NCBI GenBank assembly: GCA_022839525.1 | Contig: JALHET010000010.1 | Span: 20,095-28,340, forward strand | Origin: Lentisphaerota bacterium | GTDB lineage: Bacteria; Verrucomicrobiota; Kiritimatiellia; RFP12; UBA1067 | Length of the DNA stretch: 8,246 nucleotides | Reading direction: 5' to 3' | In this document: positions 4,076-8,246 of the stretch, piece after piece | Position numbering within the stretch: position 1 is the first letter of the stretch | How the letters are laid out: each line of letters opens with the position of its first letter | Notes under the pieces: model-generated | Seen by the model: only the letters and a program-made list of their open reading frames with translations | Databases searched by the model: none | Told to the model about the DNA's origin: nothing | Position numbers and translations under genes: made by a program

Positions 4076-4951
4076 ATGATCAACAGGGCACTCTGCGCTT
4101 CACTCCTTTTTTGCCTAGGCGCGTTCCTCACGTTGGGAACGGCGGCGCAGGAGAAGCCCGCCGTGTTCGTGTCGATTCCGCCGCAGGCGTGGCTCGTGAG
4201 AAAGCTGGCGGGCGGATCCGTGGAGGTTCAGACGCTCTTGCCGGCCGGCGCGAGTCCGCACACGTATGAGCCGTCCGCAAGACAGGTGAAACGGTTATCC
4301 GAGGCGGCGCTGTTTTTCACGCTCGGACTGCCGTTCGAAACGCGGCTCGTCCTACAGGCGGGGAGGCTAAACCCCGCATTGAGGGTGGTGGCCATGGATG
4401 CGGGGATTCCGAAACACGGGGCGGGCGCACATGAGCACCACGGCGCGGAACCGGGGCACGTCTGCGCGGCGGGCGGCGACCCGCACATTTGGCTTTCGCC
4501 GTGCCTGTTGTGCGCCATGGCCTCGAACACCGTGGCCGCACTGGAAGCGGCCCTGCCTCAGCAGGGTGCGGCGCTGGAAGAAGCGTTCGCGAAAACGCTG
4601 GACGAGATCCGTGAAACCGATGAGGCGGTGCGCGCGCGTTTGCGCAACGCGCCGGTGAAAACCTGGGTCGTGTACCATCCCTCGTGGAGGTACTTTGCGG
4701 AAGCGTACGGTTTGTCGCTGTTGGTGCTCGAACAGGACGGCAAGCCTCCTGCCGCCCGGCATCTGGCAGAGGTGATCCGCCACGCCAAAGAAGTGGGTGT
4801 GAAGGTGGTGTTTGCCGAACCCCAATACGATGTAAAACCCGCCCAAACGCTGGCGGCGCAACTCGGCGCACGGCTGGAGCTTGTGGATCCTTTGAGCGAG
4901 GCGTGGCCCTCCCTCATGCGGGATGTGGCTAAACGACTGGCCGGGGATTAA
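4076..4951 (+). CDS. znuA: cluster-9 metal ABC transporter substrate-binding protein, probably zinc
   Basis: 291 residues from the ATG at 4076, which has AGGA (4065-4068) seven bases upstream. A TTG six bases earlier in the same frame is a weaker start, and the ribosome site would then overlap it. An N-terminal Sec signal (LCASLLFCLGAFLTLGTAA) with a probable cut after Ala-Ala predicts a periplasmic protein. Metal ligands expected for the family are all present: His62 (SPHTYEPS), His137 (DPHIWLSP), His201 (YHPSWRYFAEAYGL) and Asp271 (LVDPLSE). A His at the third position, where manganese-type members carry Glu, favours zinc. A His-rich stretch at about 114-128 (KHGAGAHEHHGAEPGH), just before the second ligand, resembles the zinc-scavenging loop of ZnuA proteins, though it is short. 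It delivers metal to the ZnuB/ZnuC pair encoded directly after it. Family certain; metal inferred. Confidence 0.92.
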   Translation: MINRALCASLLFCLGAFLTLGTAAQEKPAVFVSIPPQAWLVRKLAGGSVEVQTLLPAGASPHTYEPSARQVKRLSEAALFFTLGLPFETRLVLQAGRLNPALRVVAMDAGIPKHGAGAHEHHGAEPGHVCAAGGDPHIWLSPCLLCAMASNTVAALEAALPQQGAALEEAFAKTLDEIRETDEAVRARLRNAPVKTWVVYHPSWRYFAEAYGLSLLVLEQDGKPPAARHLAEVIRHAKEVGVKVVFAEPQYDVKPAQTLAAQLGARLELVDPLSEAWPSLMRDVAKRLAGD

Positions 4952-4957
4952 GGGGTC

Positions 4958-5761
4958 ATGGCGGATAACGCGACAGTGATTGAAGTGGACAACGTCTGTT
5001 TTGCCTACAACGGGCAAGAGGTGCTGCACAATGTCTCCTTCGGGATCCGCGAACGGGCGCTGGTGGCGGTGGTGGGTCCCAACGGCGGCGGCAAAACGAC
5101 CCTGCTGAAACTTCTGTTGGGGCAGTTGACGCCGCGCTACGGCACCATCCGTATTTTTGGCGGAGCGCCCGAAGCGGCACGCACACGGATCGGTTATGTG
5201 CCACAGGCCGCGCCGTTCGACCCGCGTTTTCCTGCCTCGGTGCGCGAGACCGTCCTGATGGGGCGCGTGGGGCGCAGCCGGTGGGGCATCTATGGGCGGG
5301 GCGATCACGCGGCGGCGGACCGCGCCCTGGAGCGGGTCGGTCTCGCCGACTTCGGGAAGCGGCCTTTTGCCGAACTGTCGGGCGGCGAACGTCAGCGGGC
5401 GTTGATCGCACAGGCGCTGGCAGGCGGCTCTGAACTGCTGCTTCTGGACGAGCCGGTCGCCAACGTCGACCCCGAGCACGCCGGACGGATGTACGCCCTG
5501 TTTAAAGAGCTGACCGCCGAGGTCACCGTGATGATGGTTTCGCATAATCTGAGCGTTGTAACGGGGCACGCAACACATGTCTTGTGCGTGAACCATACGG
5601 CGGGGCTGCATGCGCTCGGCGAGGTGGCCTCGTCAACTTTCACCGCAGCCTTCGGCGGTTATCTGACGGCGATCCGGCACGACGCGAGCTGTCAGGTGCT
5701 CGATCCCTCGGCGTCGATGCATGTGCCCCACCAAGCGGCGCCGGTTAACCGTCTTCCGTAA
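4958..5761 (+). CDS. znuC: metal ABC transporter ATP-binding protein
   Basis: 267 residues; the cytosolic ATPase that drives the importer. All nucleotide-binding elements are intact: Walker A GPNGGGKTT (40-48), Q-loop YVPQ with Gln83, signature LSGGERQ (140-146), Walker B LLLLDEP (160-166) with catalytic Glu165, D-loop near 170-171, and the switch His196 (SHN). The stretch PFDPRFPASVRETVLMGR after the Q-loop is characteristic of Mn/Zn-type ATPases. The start is six bases after the znuA stop, with an AGGGG overlapping that stop as a weak ribosome site, so translation is probably coupled. The 30 residues after about 238 (HDASCQVLDPSASMHVPHQA and following) are a His-containing tail beyond the core domain, similar in position to metal-rich tails on some ZnuC proteins. 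The permease gene follows 19 bases later. Confidence 0.93.
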   Translation: MADNATVIEVDNVCFAYNGQEVLHNVSFGIRERALVAVVGPNGGGKTTLLKLLLGQLTPRYGTIRIFGGAPEAARTRIGYVPQAAPFDPRFPASVRETVLMGRVGRSRWGIYGRGDHAAADRALERVGLADFGKRPFAELSGGERQRALIAQALAGGSELLLLDEPVANVDPEHAGRMYALFKELTAEVTVMMVSHNLSVVTGHATHVLCVNHTAGLHALGEVASSTFTAAFGGYLTAIRHDASCQVLDPSASMHVPHQAAPVNRLP

Positions 5762-5780
5762 ACAGCAACCTGTGGACAGT

Positions 5781-6620
5781 ATGCCTCTTTTTTTTACAGA
5801 CCTGTGTCACTATCCTTTCCTGCTGAATGCCGTGGCGGCGTTGGCGTTGGCGTCGCTCGCTGCGGGCATGGTGGGGAGCCTGGTTGTGGTGCGGCGTTCG
5901 ACGTATCTGGCGGGCGCGGTGTCGCACAGCCTTTTGGCGGGGCTGGGGCTGTCACGGCTTTTGCAACGTCGGTTTGGCTTTGAGGGGCTGACCCCCATGA
6001 TGGGCGCCTTGCTGGTGGCGGTCGGCGTGGCTGTTTTGGCGGCACGCTTCTCCCTCCGCGGCAAGCAGCGCGCCGATACCGTCTTGAGCGCGGTCTGGAC
6101 CGGCGGCATGGCGCTGGGGGTCTCGTTTGTGGCGGCTACGCCGGGATATCAGGATGACCTGATGAGTTACCTGTTCGGTTCCATCCTGCTGGTGACGCAT
6201 CAGGACCTGATGTGGATGGCCGGAATGGATATCGTGATCCTCGGCGTGATGGCGGTCTGTTACAACCGCTTCCTCGCGATCGGGTTCAATGAAGAGCTGA
6301 CACGGTTACGCGGCGTCCATACGGCTTTTTACGAGCTGGTTTACCATGTGCTGACAGCCCTGACGGTTGTGCTGCTGGTGCGCGTGACCGGCATTGTTCT
6401 GGCGATCGCGCTGCTCACGCTCCCGGCCGCCGCGGCCGGTATGCTGACGCGGCGGCTCGACCGGATGATGGCGCTCGCGGCGGGACTCTGTTTCGGGGTG
6501 AGCCTGATCGGGCTGGCGGTGAGCTACGCACCGGGCCTGCCGCCAGGCGCGACCATTGTGGAATTCGCGGTACTGGTTTATCTGGCGGCGGCCTGGCGCA
6601 CGGGAAGCGCGAAACCGTGA
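5781..6620 (+). CDS. znuB: metal ABC transporter permease (ABC-3 family)
   Basis: 279 residues from the ATG at 5781, with about eight hydrophobic segments; inner-membrane channel of the importer. Family features: YPFLLNAVAALALASLAAGM at the first helix, GSLVVVRRSTYLAGAVSHS (32-50), DLMSYLFGSILLVTHQDL (126-143), FNEELTRLRGV (169-179), which is the cytosolic segment preceding the next helix, and RVTGIVLAIALLTLPAAAAG (201-220). I chose 5781 because the first transmembrane segment then starts about ten residues in, as in relatives, and because the gene then begins just after the znuC stop. An ATG at 5721 in the same frame would add 20 basic, uncharacteristic residues and overlap znuC; a GTG at 5772 is a third option. 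The ribosome site is weak (GGA at 5774-5776). The znuA-C-B order is a common operon order. No terminator is evident after the stop. Confidence 0.92.
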   Translation: MPLFFTDLCHYPFLLNAVAALALASLAAGMVGSLVVVRRSTYLAGAVSHSLLAGLGLSRLLQRRFGFEGLTPMMGALLVAVGVAVLAARFSLRGKQRADTVLSAVWTGGMALGVSFVAATPGYQDDLMSYLFGSILLVTHQDLMWMAGMDIVILGVMAVCYNRFLAIGFNEELTRLRGVHTAFYELVYHVLTALTVVLLVRVTGIVLAIALLTLPAAAAGMLTRRLDRMMALAAGLCFGVSLIGLAVSYAPGLPPGATIVEFAVLVYLAAAWRTGSAKP

Positions 6621-6634
6621 AACGCCTGTCGCCT

Positions 6635-6664
6635 GTACGTGAACGGGTACGTGGACGTGTACGG
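6635..6664. repeat. hexamer tandem repeat GTACGT, five units
   Basis: GTACGT, GAACGG, GTACGT, GGACGT, GTACGG follow one another without gaps, starting 14 bases after the znuB stop. The consensus GTACGT is nearly self-complementary (its core GTAC is a palindrome), so the array can pair within itself in several registers. The following DNA up to 6806 holds nothing else I can name. Confidence 0.7.
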
Positions 6665-6806
6665 ATAGCGCTTCGCTCAAATTTGACGATCACGTCGCCC
6701 GAAACCAAAAACCTCCCACTTTCCCGTACCACCCGCTGCTACTCGCCGTTGCTGATGGCGCGGCCAGCCGACTTTTATGCAGCACGTTGCCGAAAATTTA
6801 CGGCCA

Positions 6807-7211
6807 CTAAGATCTGCAAATCGCCAAAAACTGTCTCGGGGTGATGATCGGAATCTCGGCGGCCTCCTTGAGGTCGAGAAGATCCCGGTCACCAGACACG
6901 ATGTAATCGGCGTCGCCATCAATAGCGCACGACAGGAATTTGTTGTCGTCCGGATCGCGACAGACGGTGACGCTATCGCGCACATCGATCAGAGCCGTGT
7001 GCTGGAAGAAGAAGGCTATCCACTTTTCAGCCAGTTGCGGCTGACCGTGCGCGCTGCCGATGAGATGCAGAACGTCAGCGTATTCGCGCAAAATCGCGTC
7101 CGACGCAAGAACCTGAATGTGATCCTGCGCCCACAGCTCCAACACCTGGAACGGCCTGCCTGCCCAGAACACGCCCGAGACCAGAACGTTAGTGTCAATT
7201 ACGATTCGCAT
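6807..7211 (-). CDS. PIN-domain toxin (putative ribonuclease)
   Basis: 134 residues, starting MRIVIDTNVLVSGVFWAGRP. Acidic residues expected in the PIN active site are present: Asp6 (DTN), Glu43 (ILREYADVL), the Asp86/88/89 cluster (RDPDDNKFL) and Asp108/110 (SGDRDLL). These bind metal ions for RNA cleavage in the family. This subgroup (COG1569-like, usually annotated as putative PIN-family toxin component) is normally paired with a small AbrB- or RHH-type antitoxin, and the gene overlaps just such an antitoxin by 17 bases. I start it at 7211 because the DTN strand should be at the N-terminus; an ATG 60 bases upstream in the same frame only adds sequence inside the antitoxin gene. There is no good ribosome site before 7211, so translation is probably coupled to the antitoxin. 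Confidence 0.88.
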   Translation of the reverse strand: MRIVIDTNVLVSGVFWAGRPFQVLELWAQDHIQVLASDAILREYADVLHLIGSAHGQPQLAEKWIAFFFQHTALIDVRDSVTVCRDPDDNKFLSCAIDGDADYIVSGDRDLLDLKEAAEIPIITPRQFLAICRS

Positions 7212-7464
7212 CACGGACTTTTCTGATCGCCTTCTTGATATCCAGATGTTTAAGGTTGGATCGTCGTGCAAAAGCTCTGCTTTTAGCGATCAGCCGGTTG
7301 AAGGCGGTCAGTTTCGGTGCTTCAAGAGGCTTCATCAGAACGCTCTCGCCGTCCGTGATGACCATGAGTTTGGTTCCGCTCCTGATCCCAAGCGATTCAC
7401 GGATGGAGCCGGGGATAACGACCTGGCCTTTCGAGGAAACGCTGGTGACTTCCAATGTTTGCAT
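7195..7464 (-). CDS. AbrB/SpoVT-domain antitoxin
   Basis: 89 residues, starting MQTLEVTSVSSKGQVVIPGS. Residues 5-47 are a clear SpoVT/AbrB DNA-binding domain (SSKGQVVIPGSIRESLGIRSG, then TKLMVITDGESVLMKPL). The C-terminal part is basic and helical (FNRLIAKSRAFARRS, DIKKAIRKVRDANRN) and should be the part that binds and blocks the PIN toxin. I begin it at 7464, where GGAG (complement of 7471-7474) lies six bases upstream; the frame continues to a further-upstream ATG but without a ribosome site or domain content. The start region is preceded by a short inverted repeat, TTAC-ATAGC-GTAA (7487-7499), a possible operator for self-repression, though weak. The antitoxin-first order with 17-bp overlap is the usual arrangement for tight stoichiometric control. 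Confidence 0.87.
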   Translation of the reverse strand: MQTLEVTSVSSKGQVVIPGSIRESLGIRSGTKLMVITDGESVLMKPLEAPKLTAFNRLIAKSRAFARRSNLKHLDIKKAIRKVRDANRN

Positions 7465-7551
7465 AACAGACTCCGGTAAGAAAGTTTTACATAGCGTAAC
7501 ATATCGGGGACGCACTGACAAGTCCAGGACGGCTTTTTGCCCAGTGATCGC

Positions 7552-7637
7552 GTTGCCTCACAATTCATGACACCGAACCCAAAAAGGTTGGGGGAGGGCG
7601 ACTTTCAGGTTGCCTCAAATGAAACGATACCGAAAAT
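7552..7637. repeat. direct repeat resembling insertion-sequence end binding sites
   Basis: GTTGCCTCA occurs at 7552-7560 and 7609-7617, and the alignment continues at the same 57-base offset to ACCGAA (7572-7577 and 7629-7634), 19 matches in 29 positions. The repeat immediately precedes a transposase-like stub, so a degraded insertion-sequence end with two transposase binding sites is plausible. Confidence 0.5.
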
Positions 7638-7643
7638 GGGGCG

Positions 7644-7736
7644 ATGAAAATGTCGAAGGAAGAGAGGCGGGGTTATTTCGGGGTGATGCGCAGGCGGTAC
7701 GCCCCCGCTGCCCGTCAAAATATGGTCCGTTGCTGA
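7644..7736 (+). pseudogene. N-terminal stub of an integrase-type transposase
   Basis: A 30-codon frame begins MKMSKEERRGYFGVMRRRYA and ends PAARQNMVRC before TGA 7734-7736. The pattern basic-E-R-R-x-Y-x-x-x-x-x-x-R-Y-x-x-A-x-R resembles the first residues of DDE integrase-type transposases of the ISNCY/IS481-like kind, which continue with a helix-turn-helix that is absent here. Sequence after the stop shows no continuation. With the direct repeat just upstream, it looks like one end of a mostly deleted insertion sequence. Weak family call from a short segment. Confidence 0.38.
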
Positions 7737-7801
7737 AGAGAGCGCTTCGAAGTCGAATTTGTGAATTTGGAATGCAGATGTAACCTGTCACTCCTACCAA
7801 C

Positions 7802-7816
7802 GCGGGCAAAGCCCGC
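7802..7816. repeat. GCGGGC-AAA-GCCCGC hairpin
   Basis: Perfect 6-bp stem with a 3-base loop, GC-rich. It lacks a T-run on either strand, so it is not a standard terminator. A similar stem, ACCCGC-CCAC-GCGGGT, lies at 1727-1742. Confidence 0.6.
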
Positions 7817-7870
7817 AACCCAAAATTCTTACCACGAAGGCACGAAGAAGGAAAAAATCATTAAAAAACT

Positions 7871-7902
7871 CTCTGCGCCTCCGTGCCTCTGCGTTAAAAA
7901 CG
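7871..7902. repeat. dispersed repeat with 8-9-bp internal period, copy 2
   Basis: Starts CTCTGCGCC and ends CTCTGCGTTAAAAACG; aligns without gaps to 2265-2296 at 24 of 32 positions. It lies just beyond the stop of the kinase fragment. Confidence 0.55.
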
Positions 7903-7909
7903 GATCGCC

Positions 7910-8246
7910 CTATTTCTTTGACCCCACGACTTCCCGTATGATCGCCTCCATCGCCCCGGCCTGAGACTCCATGCTGCGCACCATTTGAAATTGTGTGCGG
8001 CACCGGTCGAGATTCTGCCCCGGACGATGCGTCTTGAAATAGACGTCGCCTGCCAGAAAATCCGTCAGGAACCGGATGCCGATGGTCAGCGTGATCAGCC
8101 TCCCGGCGAAGCACAGCTCCTCCACTTCGGCGGGCAACAGGAACGTCGCCTCGGAAAGATAACCGCGTGCGAGAGCCTCGAACATGTTGATGCGGCTGCC
8201 GACCTTCGACAAATCCCGCTCGTCCTCTTGTGCCGACGCCGTGGCC
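7910..8246 (-). CDS. aminoglycoside-phosphotransferase-fold sugar kinase, C-terminal part (N-terminus outside the window)
   Basis: The minus-strand frame is open from the window edge to TAG at 7910-7912, giving the last 111 residues. It reads ATASAQEDERDLSKVGSRIN, then MFEALARGYL, then AEVEELCFAGRLITLTIGIR, FLTDFLAGDVYFKTHRPGQN and LDRCRTQFQMVRSMESQ. The combination E-D-E-x-D-L-S-K-V, IRFLTDxLxGDVYFKxxxPxxN and RTQFxMVxSME is one I know from phosphotransferase-family proteins close to N-acetylhexosamine 1-kinase (NahK), often beside glycan-use genes in Bacteroidetes and PVC bacteria. In such enzymes this is the helical C-lobe; the ATP site and catalytic Asp are in the missing part. A TTG at 8210-8212 in this frame is not a real start, since conserved sequence continues upstream of it. 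The substrate cannot be told from this fragment. Confidence 0.72.
   Translation of the reverse strand, partial: ATASAQEDERDLSKVGSRINMFEALARGYLSEATFLLPAEVEELCFAGRLITLTIGIRFLTDFLAGDVYFKTHRPGQNLDRCRTQFQMVRSMESQAGAMEAIIREVVGSKK

Larger units (their letters stand above)
7465..7909. other. gene-poor region with mobile-element debris
   Basis: This 445-base stretch between the antitoxin gene and the kinase fragment contains the antitoxin leader, a direct repeat (7552-7580 and 7609-7637), a transposase-like stub (7644-7736), a GCGGGC-AAA-GCCCGC hairpin (7802-7816), the degenerate tandem CACGAAGG CACGAAGAAGG (7832-7850) and a second copy of a dispersed repeat (7871-7902). No other gene is supported. 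Confidence 0.65.

Noticed and set aside
4367..5611. 414-codon minus-strand frame antisense to znuA and znuC
   Set aside because: It is opposite two well-conserved genes; the product is rich in Arg, His and Gln with no domain, typical of a GC-driven shadow frame.
5721..5780. Upstream ATG start for znuB
   Set aside because: It would overlap znuC by 41 bases and add a basic, unconserved extension before the first membrane helix.
6777..7226. 149-codon plus-strand frame antisense to the PIN toxin gene
   Set aside because: The minus-strand PIN domain has its active-site residues and an antitoxin partner; the plus frame has no family resemblance.

Overview
The window looks like a piece of a moderately GC-rich Gram-negative-type bacterial chromosome. 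The PVC superphylum (Verrucomicrobiota, Kiritimatiellota or Lentisphaerota) is my best guess. This rests on the protein at 2452-2958, which resembles a small uncharacterised protein I associate with Verrucomicrobia, and on gene-poor stretches full of short palindromic and tandem repeats of a kind I associate with that group. It is an inference from memory; no 16S or marker tree is available here.

Layout. (1) 1-851 is accessory DNA: the C-terminal end of an AbiEii-type nucleotidyltransferase toxin, then a 5'-truncated ORF6N-domain gene that contains a perfect 31-bp palindrome and an in-frame palindromic-element insertion. (2) 870-1658 carries two small minus-strand genes: an AbrB/SpoVT-like DNA-binding protein with a promoter/operator palindrome, and a DUF4190 membrane protein. 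Between them lie two hairpins of one family with compensatory changes. (3) 1659-2398 has no intact gene. It holds two pieces of a decayed minus-strand reading frame on either side of an inverted repeat, another copy of the hairpin family, and two kinds of short tandem repeat. (4) 2399-6620 is the ordinary chromosomal core: a sigma70-like promoter followed by six closely spaced plus-strand genes (unknown two-part protein, proC, a TM1266-type small regulator, then znuA-znuC-znuB). (5) 6621-7909 is again accessory: a hexamer tandem repeat, an AbrB-PIN toxin-antitoxin pair on the minus strand, and an apparent insertion-sequence end with a transposase N-terminal stub. (6) 7910-8246 is the C-terminal part of a sugar-kinase-like phosphotransferase that runs off the window.

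How the genes work together. The last three genes of the core run form a complete cluster-9 metal ABC importer: periplasmic binding protein with four plausible metal ligands, ATPase and permease, most likely for zinc. Small gaps between all six genes suggest one transcript from the promoter at 2399-2427, so proline synthesis, an unknown protein, a hydrogenase-regulator-type ACT/NikR-like protein and metal uptake may be co-expressed. No Zur-like operator is visible. No defence island, CRISPR array, tRNA or rRNA is seen. The most interesting material is the density of distinct short repeat families around the core operon, and the position of the TM1266-like gene directly before a metal transporter.
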